Positions 28,831 to 37,887 of a stretch of 64,000 bases of DNA are shown here, piece by piece. The position numbers and the translations under genes were made by a program. Every line of letters starts with the position of its first letter. The first letter of the stretch is position 1. The stretch is from NCBI GenBank assembly GCA_030429545.1, contig JAUIFF010000003.1, forward strand, positions 310,001-374,000, read 5' to 3'. The notes beneath the pieces are model-generated. The model made no database searches and was not told the origin of the DNA. It worked only from the letters and a program-made list of their open reading frames with translations. The DNA is from Polyangia bacterium. GTDB lineage: Bacteria > Myxococcota_A > Polyangia > Nannocystales > Nannocystaceae.

Positions 28831-31026
28831 GTGAACCCACCACGGCTGTGGCCCCTTCCGGGTCTGTCTCGCTATCCGCACCTCGCAAGCGCGGTGGTCG
28901 TGGCCGTGCTGTTGGCAACGCGGTTGGCGTGTTTACCCGACGGTCCATGGGAGCAGGACGAGGCCATCTTTGCCGGAGCGGTCTTCGACTTTGACCTCGC
29001 CGCCCACCGTCCCCACCCTCCGGGGTTTCCCGGGTGGGTAGGTCTGGCCCGCGTACTTCATCCGTTGACGGGTGATGCCATCGTGTCGATGCAACTGCTG
29101 GCGAGCGTGGCCTCCGTGGCTGGACTTGTTGTACTTGCAGGTATTTTGGCGACCATGGTGTCCGGGCCGGTCGCACTTGCCGTCACCGTACTCACGGCTT
29201 TTTTACCCGGCGTGTGGTTTCATGCACCGCGGGCGTTGACCACAACCCCCGCCCTCACCGTACTTTTGTTGGCGCTGTGGTGTTGGTGGCCGACCGCGGT
29301 CAGCCGAACACGCGTGGGCTTGGGCTGGGCACTTATGGGGTTTGCCGTACTCGTTCGGCCACACTTCCTGCCGATCGTTGCCATCTGTGCTCCGCTGGCC
29401 CTCCACCGCAAGCGCTTTGAGCCGGCAACTGCTGTCGCGCTGAGTTACATCGCGTTGTTCGTGTTTATGATCGGCTTCGCGTTCGTGGTCGCCGACACCG
29501 GTGGGGTCGAAAAAACCCTCGGCCTCATGCTCTCGCATGCTCGCCGGGCCGTCGCCCACGAGCCGATTGCCGGGCCGAACGACCTCGGCTTTATCCGGGC
29601 GCTAGGCGGCATCGTCCCAACAGTGGCGTGGTTGGGCGCGGGCCTCACGGGATTATTGTTTATACAAAAAAAATGGAGTCGACTGTGGGGCCTGCTGGTG
29701 TTTGTCACCACCCTGGTTGTGATTGTCCTGCTCCACCCACCCCACCCTCGCTACGCGGTCCTGTTGCTGATCGCCGCGGCCCCCGGGGTTGCGCTGCTCG
29801 CCCAACGCGTGATCGACATCGGCCGCGGCCGGGTGTGGTGGTCGCGGGCCGTCATTTTCGTATTGCTCGTGCTCGCCGGGGTCAGTGCCGGTGCCACGCT
29901 ACCGGCCATGATGGCCATGCGCGGGCAGGCGATCCCGCCGGTTCAGGCCCTGCGAGCGCTGGCGCGGGAGCCCGGCCGGCGGATCGTTGTGACCGCGCCC
30001 GGCATGACCCCGTATGCCCGTTACACCGCACTCGCAGGTCAACTCGAGGCATCGGTGTATACGCATCGTTCCCTGATCCGCGACCACGACCCCCGACCGG
30101 TCCCGGGCGGCCATACGCTTTCGATGTTGTCGCTGCGCCACCGTGGACTGCCCGGGGCAACAGTTCGTTACGAACGGATCACCGGCTATCCGCCGGCGGC
30201 CTGGGAGCTATCACAGCGGCGCTACTCCGAGATTCACCGGGTCGACAATCCGATTTTGCTCGGCGACGGCGTCTCGACCCCGGAGGTCAACAGCCGCGGC
30301 GAACCGTTTGCCTGGCTCGGCAAAAATGCGGCACTCACCGTCCCTGCCCCCGCCGAGACTCTCGTGCTCCTGCTCGACGTCGACGAACGCCGGGCACCGC
30401 TGCAACTGCGCGCCACCATCGGCCGGGCGCCTGTCCACAATCAGCGGCTCAAACACGGCACCCACCGGGTAGCTATCGGCCTCGACAAGTGCGAACTTTT
30501 CCCTTGTACAGTCAAATTAAAGTTTGATCGCGCGCTCGCAGCCGAGGGCAAAACTCGCCAGCTGTCCGCCCGGCTTTACGGTACCTGGTCTGAAGGCCCG
30601 CTACTGACCGCCTACGCCCAGCGCTGGAACCCGGGCCAGCCGCTTTTAACCCGGGCCCGCGGGGTCAACCTGACCCAGGGGTTTCACGGCGCGGAGATGT
30701 TTGGCGACCCCAAGATGCCCGGCTCCTGGCTCGACGACACCGCCACAGCCAAGTTCTATGCTGTTGCCGGTAGCCTCGAAGTCACGCTCGCCCTGCCCCC
30801 GCCGCGCGAAGGGGTTGTCACCCTCGAGACCACCGGGCACGCCCGCACCGTAGCCGCAACGGGCACGCCGCAGACGTTTACGATTCCGGTCGATGCTCCC
30901 CAGGGCAAGGACTTTCTGCGGATCACCAGCCACACCCTGGTGCCGGCCGAGCGCGATCCTAAAAACCCCGACAAGCGGCGCCTAGGTGCGATCCTGTTTG
31001 ATGTCGTATTAAAGCCCGAGGGTTAG
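28831..31026 (+). CDS. GT-C type membrane glycosyltransferase (PMT/ArnT-like)
   Basis: About 731 residues from GTG 28831; GTG 28792 is also possible. The first luminal loop carries EQDEAIFAGAV, the acidic D-E motif that binds the divalent metal and lipid-phosphate sugar in the GT39/GT83 families, and HPPGFPGWVGLARV follows as usual. About nine to ten hydrophobic segments fill residues 15-360. The last 330 residues form a soluble, beta-rich periplasmic domain. The enzyme would move a sugar from a polyprenyl-phosphate donor onto lipid or protein at the periplasmic face. It begins about 65 bp after the selenoprotein gene and ends with a 4-bp overlap to a convergent methyltransferase gene. Confidence 0.8.
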   Translation: MNPPRLWPLPGLSRYPHLASAVVVAVLLATRLACLPDGPWEQDEAIFAGAVFDFDLAAHRPHPPGFPGWVGLARVLHPLTGDAIVSMQLLASVASVAGLVVLAGILATMVSGPVALAVTVLTAFLPGVWFHAPRALTTTPALTVLLLALWCWWPTAVSRTRVGLGWALMGFAVLVRPHFLPIVAICAPLALHRKRFEPATAVALSYIALFVFMIGFAFVVADTGGVEKTLGLMLSHARRAVAHEPIAGPNDLGFIRALGGIVPTVAWLGAGLTGLLFIQKKWSRLWGLLVFVTTLVVIVLLHPPHPRYAVLLLIAAAPGVALLAQRVIDIGRGRVWWSRAVIFVLLVLAGVSAGATLPAMMAMRGQAIPPVQALRALAREPGRRIVVTAPGMTPYARYTALAGQLEASVYTHRSLIRDHDPRPVPGGHTLSMLSLRHRGLPGATVRYERITGYPPAAWELSQRRYSEIHRVDNPILLGDGVSTPEVNSRGEPFAWLGKNAALTVPAPAETLVLLLDVDERRAPLQLRATIGRAPVHNQRLKHGTHRVAIGLDKCELFPCTVKLKFDRALAAEGKTRQLSARLYGTWSEGPLLTAYAQRWNPGQPLLTRARGVNLTQGFHGAEMFGDPKMPGSWLDDTATAKFYAVAGSLEVTLALPPPREGVVTLETTGHARTVAATGTPQTFTIPVDAPQGKDFLRITSHTLVPAERDPKNPDKRRLGAILFDVVLKPEG

Positions 31027-31526
31027 CTCGGGCCGCTCCACGACATGTTGGTAAACAGCTCGATCCGATTTTCGGGAATGTCTTTTACGCTGCGGTACCC
31101 GGCAACCACCCCCGTCGCGCGCAACCCAAATGGCGCGAACGTGCCAATGAGGTCACTGGCCCTGTCCGCTGGCCATGCCAGCAACAGTGGCTGGGCAAAC
31201 GATCCTCTTGCAAGTACACGGATGGCGGTAAACAGCTGGGACAGCAACACCCGGTTAAACGGCGGGTCGCACAGGATCAGGTCAAAGCGACGTTCCACTG
31301 AGCGCGGGCGATAGAGGTCGTACTCGGTAAACCCCGGGATATCGGCAAACCGTTTGTCGGCCTCGAGCAGGGTCACGGCGCGCCCACGGGCGTTGAGTTC
31401 CCGGGCAACCATCGGCACACATAGGCAACACGGCTCATCGACCTGAACCAGAACATCCGCCAGCATATCGATTGTCGGGCGATCAAAAAAATACTGTTCG
31501 AGCTGGTGATTTTCGTCGATACGCAT
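31023..31526 (-). CDS. N6-adenine/lysine methyltransferase-like protein (EEF1AKMT1/N6AMT2 family)
   Basis: 167 residues from ATG 31526. The opening NHQLEQYFFDRPTIDMLAD is the characteristic start of the small family once annotated as N6-adenine methyltransferases, whose eukaryotic member modifies a lysine of elongation factor 1A. The motif LILCDPPF (residues 84-90) is the DPPF catalytic loop. A classical glycine-rich SAM motif is replaced by CLCVPMVARELNARG. The substrate (DNA, RNA or protein lysine) cannot be told. It is convergent with the glycosyltransferase gene, overlapping its stop, and divergent from the RNA-repair fusion across a 176-bp gap. Confidence 0.75.
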   Translation of the reverse strand: MRIDENHQLEQYFFDRPTIDMLADVLVQVDEPCCLCVPMVARELNARGRAVTLLEADKRFADIPGFTEYDLYRPRSVERRFDLILCDPPFNRVLLSQLFTAIRVLARGSFAQPLLLAWPADRASDLIGTFAPFGLRATGVVAGYRSVKDIPENRIELFTNMSWSGPS

Positions 31527-31702
31527 CTGCTACCCTACCGTCATCACTATACAACTACGGGGCGATTCGTAACACAGCACATGCCCATGGCCAAGACCGG
31601 GTTTTTGCAGTACAAGCGCCATGAATGCACTGGCACAATCGGCGTCGAAGCGGCCCGTTGCCCGTGCTCTTGTTGCGCTAGATTGTTGATAACGAGCTTG
31701 TC

Positions 31703-34700
31703 ATGGTTTCCAAACGCAAATCGCCAAAGGGGCGTGTCGCCCAATTGCGCACCAGTCGCGAGGTCTACGACCGACTGCGCTGGGACCCGGCGTTTGACCT
31801 CTCACCGTTTATCGTTGGCTACGAAGAGCGGTTTTCCGGCATGCGCGAAGCTCCACTGGCCAAGTTCGCCGGCGAGGGTGAAATCCCGTGGCACCGGGTT
31901 TGGTACATCCGCGTTGGCGACCTCCAGGTGTGGGACCGCAAGGCTCGGGTTGACCTGCTCTTTGGTTCAGGTAGTACGCAAACTACTCAGCACGAGGATA
32001 TCCAACGGGCGATCGCCGGCCAGACGGCTCCGCCACTGTCGACGAAGCCCAAAAAACCCGTGTCCAAGCGCTCAAAAGGCCAACTCCCGCGCGGAGCCCA
32101 GGCGAGTTACCACTACGATCAAACGCGCGACGAATGGCTCATAAGCGCGGCTATCGGCCAATCAGCACCCCCCAAGGACAGCCTGACGCTTGTCACCTAC
32201 AACCTCCTATTTGACCTCTACGAGCCTGAAAAACTGGCAACCGAAGTTCGTGTACCAGCACTGATTGCGCTACTTGTCGAAGCCGATGCGGACCTCGTTG
32301 CACTTGTCGAAGTCACGCCAAGCCTGCTCACCACCCTCCTCGAGCACCCGTGGATCCGCAACCACTACTTTGTGAGTGAACGCCCCGACGGCCCGAGCAT
32401 TGCCCCCTATGGCCAGGTGCTGCTGGCCCGGGCACCCATGCACATACATTTTTATCAACTGGCGGGGCACAAACGCATTGTCGCCGGTTTTGTCACGCTT
32501 GCGGGTATCGAGCTGTGTTGCCTCGCCATCCACCTCACATCTAACCGGGCCGAGGGTGCCCGCCAGATCAGGGCCGATGAGTTTGCCCAACTGCGCACAT
32601 GGGTCGACTCGCTCGACCCAGTCGATGCCACAATTGTGCTGGGCGACTTCAATGTCTACCAAAACGAGCTCGATGGGGCGATCGCCGATGCCGGGTTTGT
32701 CGACCTGTGGCCCGCCGTCTACCCCGATGAGCCGGGGTATACGTTTCATCCCCAACACAATGCACTGGCTGCATTTTCGAGTCGCACGCAAACGCCTCGC
32801 CGGCTCGATCGCTGCCTGATCCGCGCCCGCGAAAACCTCCTCACCCCGGTCGATGTGGCGTTGTTGGGTACAGCTCCGCTGCCCCAAACCGTTGACGGTG
32901 CAATCACGCCGCTGTTTGCCTCCGACCATTACGGCCTGTGGTGTTTATTGCAGGTGCAACAAGCCCCGGAGGGCACCGAGATTGATCTCGCCACCCTCGA
33001 ACCGACGCACCACTGCGCCGTTGTGCTGTTGCCCCACCGCGACCTCTGGCCGGCGATCGAAGCCGTCCGCCAGGAGCACGACCGCCATCACGACCGGTGG
33101 ATGCCCCACATCACCCTCCTTTACCCGTTTGTACCGCACCAGCACCTTCCCGCCGCCGTGGCTCGGCTCGACCAGGTCGCAGCCACGGTCGAGCCCTTTG
33201 CGCTGGCGTTTGACGATGTCGGGCACTTTACCCACGGGCGCTCGCGGACCGGATTTTTGGCGCCAACAAGCACACCAACATCCGCACTTATCGCCCTCCA
33301 GCAGGCTCTTGTCGCGGCCTTCCCACGTTGCCACCCAACCCCCGATGGCGGGCAATTTGTCCCGCACCTGACCCTTGGGCAACTCTCGCGTGGCGACGAC
33401 TTTCGCCGCCAGCTCAACGACTGGCGCGACCGGGCCTGCTCGGGCGCCGCCCACAACGTCGGCGAAATCGTTGTGATTGGGCGCGATGCAGATAGCCCGT
33501 TTCGCCTGCTCAAGCGCATCGCGCTGGGGTCTCGACCCCAGGTGTTGGACCGTGGCCAGCTGCTCGCCGATCTCGAAGCTATTTGTACAGACATTATTTT
33601 GGGGGGCATCCGACCCGACCATGTCCGCCTGGTCCACCCGATCGGTTCCGAACGCCTCGGTGTGTCGACGCCAGATAGCGACCTCGATGCCGTGGTCATC
33701 GGACCGGCCTGGCAAACACCCGAACAACTGTTTGCCCACCTCCCAACCGCACTCGCCCAGCACGGGTACAAAGTTTTGCTCGCCCACCAACCTGGCCGCG
33801 AAAGTATGCGGCTGCAGCTCAACGACCAGGCCGGGGCCACACTCGACCTCGACCTCCAGTATGTCCGCTGGCCCTCGGGTGTGCCGCTTTGTCCACCCGC
33901 GAACCTCACCCAAGCCCAGCGCAGTACGCTCAACAAGGCGGAGGTGTTGTCGCTAACCGCGATTTTAGATGCTGATACAATTATATCGCGGGCGGCCAAC
34001 CACATCTCACCCGCGGTATTCTTGGCGACGCTTCGCTGGCTGCGAGTGTTTGCCCGTGCGCGCGGGATCTACGGCAATGCCCGTACCTATCCCGGCGGGA
34101 TTTCCTGGGCCCTGCTGCTACTTTCGACCATCCCGCAGGGCGACGAGCTCGACGCGACCGAATCAGTCGAAGCGTGTCTAGCCCGCTGTTTACAAACCCT
34201 GCATGCCGGCAAACTCGCGGCGGTTGGCGAGCCGGGGCCCGGGCCTTCGCCGGCCAAGCTCCACGTGTGGACCCCGACCAAGCCGGCGGTCAACAGCACG
34301 CGCAACAGCACGGCTTCGACCGCGTCTCGCCTGCGTGAAGAACTGGCAAGAGGAGCAAAGCTCGCAAAGGATCGGTCTGACCACTGGCTCCAAGATCTGT
34401 GTGTAGCTACAGATTTAAGGACGGTGTATCCACAATTACTTGCGGTCCAACTCAGAGAGCAGGACGCTCGGGGCACACTCGACCAACGGTTTGTCGGGCT
34501 CGTGCTCGAACTCGAAGCAAGCCTGGGGACAACCATTGCCATCGATAGCCAACCCCATAAAAACAGTCGTGGAGACCTCATTTGGGTGATCGGCCTGCCA
34601 GCTCTCAACCGCGAACAACTGGCCGCAGTCCACACGGCTGCCCAGGCATGGTCGGATGGTTGTGGGACCGCGATCGAAGTCGTCGGCCCTGCCCCGCCAC

Positions 34701-34744
34701 AGGTTTTTTCTGAGCTGTCGCGTGTGACGATTTGTCTACCGTAG
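31703..34744 (+). CDS. RNA-repair/processing fusion: MJ1316 + EEP nuclease + 2H phosphoesterase + poly(A)-polymerase-like NTase
   Basis: 1013 residues with four domains. Residues about 12-95 (LRTSREVYDRLRWDP, IPWHRVWYIRVGDLQVWDR) are an MJ1316/DUF504 domain, proposed to recognise 2',3'-cyclic phosphate RNA ends. About 160-415 is an exonuclease/endonuclease/phosphatase domain (VTYNLLFDL, VLGDFNVY, SDHYGLW). About 435-600 is a 2H (LigT/CPDase) domain with HITLLYPF and HLTLGQL. About 620-880 is a polymerase-beta-type nucleotidyltransferase with GSERLGVSTPDSDLDAVVIG and a poly(A) polymerase-like helical part. Together they could open cyclic ends, trim and re-extend damaged RNA. Such fusions have been predicted for RNA-repair systems. 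ATG 31703 fits the domain start. Confidence 0.85.
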   Translation: MVSKRKSPKGRVAQLRTSREVYDRLRWDPAFDLSPFIVGYEERFSGMREAPLAKFAGEGEIPWHRVWYIRVGDLQVWDRKARVDLLFGSGSTQTTQHEDIQRAIAGQTAPPLSTKPKKPVSKRSKGQLPRGAQASYHYDQTRDEWLISAAIGQSAPPKDSLTLVTYNLLFDLYEPEKLATEVRVPALIALLVEADADLVALVEVTPSLLTTLLEHPWIRNHYFVSERPDGPSIAPYGQVLLARAPMHIHFYQLAGHKRIVAGFVTLAGIELCCLAIHLTSNRAEGARQIRADEFAQLRTWVDSLDPVDATIVLGDFNVYQNELDGAIADAGFVDLWPAVYPDEPGYTFHPQHNALAAFSSRTQTPRRLDRCLIRARENLLTPVDVALLGTAPLPQTVDGAITPLFASDHYGLWCLLQVQQAPEGTEIDLATLEPTHHCAVVLLPHRDLWPAIEAVRQEHDRHHDRWMPHITLLYPFVPHQHLPAAVARLDQVAATVEPFALAFDDVGHFTHGRSRTGFLAPTSTPTSALIALQQALVAAFPRCHPTPDGGQFVPHLTLGQLSRGDDFRRQLNDWRDRACSGAAHNVGEIVVIGRDADSPFRLLKRIALGSRPQVLDRGQLLADLEAICTDIILGGIRPDHVRLVHPIGSERLGVSTPDSDLDAVVIGPAWQTPEQLFAHLPTALAQHGYKVLLAHQPGRESMRLQLNDQAGATLDLDLQYVRWPSGVPLCPPANLTQAQRSTLNKAEVLSLTAILDADTIISRAANHISPAVFLATLRWLRVFARARGIYGNARTYPGGISWALLLLSTIPQGDELDATESVEACLARCLQTLHAGKLAAVGEPGPGPSPAKLHVWTPTKPAVNSTRNSTASTASRLREELARGAKLAKDRSDHWLQDLCVATDLRTVYPQLLAVQLREQDARGTLDQRFVGLVLELEASLGTTIAIDSQPHKNSRGDLIWVIGLPALNREQLAAVHTAAQAWSDGCGTAIEVVGPAPPQVFSELSRVTICLP

Positions 34745-34906
34745 CAGCCCGTAGACTTTCTCGACGCCACACCTCACTTGCCGATTTTATCGAGGTTGGG
34801 TCCCGCGAATCTTCCAGTCGCCCTCACGACAGCTGCGATTGACGAAGCCCAACCTCGACAAACACTTCGGCGCGAGGCGACACGCGAGAAAAACCACGGG
34901 CTGCTA
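34742..34906 (+). other. 165-nt foldback element (candidate structured RNA)
   Basis: Nested complementary arms in the correct order form one long imperfect hairpin: TAGCAGCCCGT (34742-34752) with ACGGGCTGCTA (34896-34906); TTTCTCG (34757-34763) with CGAGAAA (34885-34891); CGCC (34765-34768) with GGCG (34876-34879); GCCGA (34780-34784) with TCGGC (34867-34871); TCGAGGTTGGG (34790-34800) with CCCAACCTCGA (34848-34858); AATC with GATT and GTCG with CGAC at the tip. The first base pair arm includes the stop codon of the RNA-repair gene. No T-run follows, so it is not a simple terminator. Confidence 0.7.
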
Positions 34907-34946
34907 GCCGGAGCGCCAACCGCAGGCTGTGGTAAGTACCCGTAGG

Positions 34947-35492
34947 ATGATTTGGAGGTCGTCAACCCGATCGCTTGCGATGCTAGTGTGCCTGGTGATC
35001 TCCGCGTGCCAGTCGCAACCCGGCGAGACCTCCGAAACCTGGCTGCTCGACCACGAAAAGTGGCAACCCCTGCACCAGGCCGACGACCCATTTGCCGAAC
35101 ATCGCCCCGAGCAGGTCGACTGCAGTGGGTTTTTGCCCGAGCGCGAAAACCTCGAAGTCCACACCAGCCACTGCAACTACGCGGGCCTCGGGCAGCCAAC
35201 CCTCACCGCACTCGAGCCAGGCGACCAAATCGAAACGGCCCTATCGTACCAAGCGCTGTTTCCCCCGCCAGGGGTCGAGTCGGCCCAGGCCCATGTTGCG
35301 CTGATCGTCGGCGAGGATGTGGTGTTTGAGATGGACCTCGACCTGCCGATCGATCGCCACGACTACCACCCTATCGCATTCACAGTCGACACGTCCTACC
35401 CTGCGGGTACGCCAGCGGTGCTGCACCTCCACAATCACGGGAGCAACGTCTACAACGTGCTGCCGGTCCTGCGGGTGACACAGCTCGACTAG
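34947..35492 (+). CDS. Hypothetical lipoprotein, beta-rich
   Basis: 181 residues from ATG 34947; a GTG six codons upstream is possible. The signal LAMLVCLVISAC gives a lipobox. The mature protein is beta-rich (HVALIVGEDVVFEMDLDLP, YPAGTPAVLHLHNHGSNVY) with two cysteines in CNYAG and VDCSGF. I do not recognise the family; the C-terminal half resembles a small beta-sandwich. It follows the foldback element by about 40 bp and precedes the B3/4 protein gene by 83 bp. Confidence 0.6.
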   Translation: MIWRSSTRSLAMLVCLVISACQSQPGETSETWLLDHEKWQPLHQADDPFAEHRPEQVDCSGFLPERENLEVHTSHCNYAGLGQPTLTALEPGDQIETALSYQALFPPPGVESAQAHVALIVGEDVVFEMDLDLPIDRHDYHPIAFTVDTSYPAGTPAVLHLHNHGSNVYNVLPVLRVTQLD

Positions 35493-35575
35493 CCACCGCG
35501 ATCTTGTTGCATAGACAACAGTTGCCAGCGCTCGGCCCTTGCCAAAACCCCAAGACCTGTGGCCAACTGCGGGCA

Positions 35576-36235
35576 ATGCAGGCCACTTCGATCACTGTCG
35601 AGCCGCATCCGCTATTTTGCCCGCTCGGGTTTGCGGTGACCCTTCCGCGTGTCCTCGGCGACATCGCGACGCCAAGCTCGGTCACAGACCTTTTTGACCC
35701 CGAGGCAGCCGCACCAATCGCCCGCAGCGAAGCGGTCCGCAAGGCCGTGCGCGACCTGCTGCGACATGGGGGGTACAAGCCCTCGGGTCGCGGTAAACCG
35801 GCGTCAGAGTATCTCGTGGGCGCGGCCAGCCGGGGTCGCCTGGCGACCATCAACCTCCTCGTCGACGCCTGCAATGCCGTCTCCCTCCACAGTGGGCTGC
35901 CGATCAGCGTCGTTGACCTCGACCGCGTCGATCCCCCACTTTCGATTGGGTTGGCCGAACCGACGGCGAGTTATGTGTTTAACGCATCTGGCCAAGAGAT
36001 CCGCCTCGGTGGGCTGTTGTGTCTCGGCGATCGCCACGGCCCCTGTGCCAATGGGGTCAAAGATGCCCAACGCAGCAAAACCCACCCTCAAACCCGGCGG
36101 GCGCTGACGGTGATGTGGGCCCCAAGCAGTTTGTCCGACCATGCCGAGGCTGCCCAGCGGTGGTACCGGTCGCTGCTGACCGCAGCAGGAGCAACGCTCG
36201 GCGCGATCACGTGGACCCCTGCGGCCGCGAGCTGA
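35576..36235 (+). CDS. B3/B4 tRNA-binding domain protein
   Basis: 219 residues from ATG 35576. The core RDLLRHGGYKPSGRGKPASEYLVGAA then ATINLLVDACNAVSLHSGLPISVVDLDRV matches the B3/B4 domain of phenylalanyl-tRNA synthetase beta chains, which in standalone form (COG3382-like) is thought to bind or edit tRNA or free aminoacyl groups. LGGLLCLGD and the late ALTVMWAPSS also fit. The gene is not linked to pheST here. An upstream extension to 35504 is weakly supported. The actual substrate is unknown. Confidence 0.8.
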   Translation: MQATSITVEPHPLFCPLGFAVTLPRVLGDIATPSSVTDLFDPEAAAPIARSEAVRKAVRDLLRHGGYKPSGRGKPASEYLVGAASRGRLATINLLVDACNAVSLHSGLPISVVDLDRVDPPLSIGLAEPTASYVFNASGQEIRLGGLLCLGDRHGPCANGVKDAQRSKTHPQTRRALTVMWAPSSLSDHAEAAQRWYRSLLTAAGATLGAITWTPAAAS

Positions 36236-36429
36236 CTGCCGGGGTGCCGGGGGCAACTCATTGACACTACAAGCATCACGCGAGTACACACCCGGAACAG
36301 CTCACCCTAAGCCTGTGGTTTCTCGCCGGTCTCACCTACGGAGAGTTGGTCAGGTCGCGTTTGTAGGGGTTGAAAACCGTGGCCTGGCCAAACAGACCAA
36401 ACGAGCCGGCGTGTCGACCCTCGCCACGG

Positions 36430-37788
36430 CTAGGGTTGCTTCGGCGTCGTCACATACAGGGCTGCGACGCACATTTCGTCGTTGGTACCTTCCCCCCAAT
36501 AGACATCGTGGGGTTCGCTCGGCGTCACCCCGGCCTTGATCCGCCCGGCCTCCGTATTATCCCAACGGCACCGCAAAACAAGCTCATCGAGCCCGTCAAA
36601 CCTGACCGGCTCGACAAATGCATAGTCGCGTTGCCAGTGAAAGTCGTAGGCGGGAATGCGCAGCAGTGTCTCCTCGACCCCGCCCGAACGCTTGCTCAGG
36701 GATATCTCGCGCCCGAGCCTGTGCATGTGGGGCAGCGCCGCGTGGATCTCCGCCCCTTCGCGAAACGGCGAGTTCCCCATGGTCGTTAAAAACTTATTGT
36801 CGTAGATGTGCTCGACAATCTCGCCGGCGGGAATCTCCATCCCGTAGTCCCCGAGGTACCACTCGGCGTTGAGGTAGGCGAACATTTGCCCCTCGCGCTC
36901 CACACTGTCCTCAACCGCGAACTCGATCATCGACTGGTCGGGCGCCGTCCCCCGCTCAGTGTTGTAGTGCACCTGCAATACCGCCTTGGAGCCGGGCTCA
37001 ACACGCACGCCGGTACCGGGCGTGAACTGCTGCCCTCGCAGACCCGGCGCCCACTGACCAATGAGTTGTCCATTGGCCATTGTCACGTCCTCACGCGGCT
37101 CGCCGTCCTTGGTCGGGGTCAACCCGCCGTAGCAGGGATAGCCGGGCTCCTCGTCGGTATCGTAGTTCTCTAGTTTATCGACCTCTCCCGGTCCCACCAT
37201 AAAAATCACCAGGTGGTGCACGACCTTGAGGTTGCCGGGAACGCCGCGGTAGCCGGTGATGAACTTGGTCTGGTCCTCGGGCCAGTCGACCACAAAGCAG
37301 CGATAATCGTCGGGCACGCCAGTCGGCTCGTAGGGCTGCGCCATCTTGATTTGGACATCGGAACGCTCGAGCTTGCCAAGGTCGAGTTCGAGTGGCGCAC
37401 CGACATCTTCGGGGTTGCCCTCGGGTGTTCCCTCGGCCACCCAGGTGGCAAACATTTCGATTTGCTCGTCGCTCAGCGAGGGGTCGTAGCGCAGGTCTCG
37501 ATGCCCGGGCTCGGCCCCCCACGGCGGCATGGTGCGACTTTCGATGGCCGACAGCAGTAGTTTTGCCGGCACCGCGACGTCTTCGTATGTCTCGAGTTTA
37601 AACGGGGCAATCCCACCTTCGTTGTGGCAATGACCACAGTGAGCCGCGATCATTGGCTGAATATCTCGGTGGTACTCCACGGTGTGAAGACTGGTTTCCG
37701 GGCTATCCGAATCCTGACAGTTGGTGGCTGCCACGGCACCCACGACACTCAAACCAATGACCAACACACGATGTGTCCCGATGTTCAT
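36430..37788 (-). CDS. Cytochrome c / copper type II monooxygenase-like (PHM) protein
   Basis: 452 residues. A strong Shine-Dalgarno AGGAG precedes ATG 37788. After an N-terminal signal (ending near AATNCQ, possibly a lipobox), AAHCGHCHNEG (about residues 50-57) is a c-type heme motif with downstream TMPPWG as a possible Met-containing region, the common planctomycete/myxobacterial cytochrome c module. The rest resembles the PHM/DBH copper monooxygenase fold: VVHHLVIFM (His-His ligands), LQVHYN and ALPHMHRLG (His-x-His-type ligand). It could hydroxylate an extracellular substrate with electrons delivered by its own heme. The AraC gene lies 100 bp away, transcribed the same way and upstream. 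Confidence 0.82.
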   Translation of the reverse strand: MNIGTHRVLVIGLSVVGAVAATNCQDSDSPETSLHTVEYHRDIQPMIAAHCGHCHNEGGIAPFKLETYEDVAVPAKLLLSAIESRTMPPWGAEPGHRDLRYDPSLSDEQIEMFATWVAEGTPEGNPEDVGAPLELDLGKLERSDVQIKMAQPYEPTGVPDDYRCFVVDWPEDQTKFITGYRGVPGNLKVVHHLVIFMVGPGEVDKLENYDTDEEPGYPCYGGLTPTKDGEPREDVTMANGQLIGQWAPGLRGQQFTPGTGVRVEPGSKAVLQVHYNTERGTAPDQSMIEFAVEDSVEREGQMFAYLNAEWYLGDYGMEIPAGEIVEHIYDNKFLTTMGNSPFREGAEIHAALPHMHRLGREISLSKRSGGVEETLLRIPAYDFHWQRDYAFVEPVRFDGLDELVLRCRWDNTEAGRIKAGVTPSEPHDVYWGEGTNDEMCVAALYVTTPKQP

Positions 37789-37887
37789 GAAATCTCCTTT
37801 TATGCCACGACGGACAGGCCGCGACAGGACAATCTAAAGAACTGGTCCCCGAGACACAACTACCCCTAGGCGCCAATTCTCGTGCAT

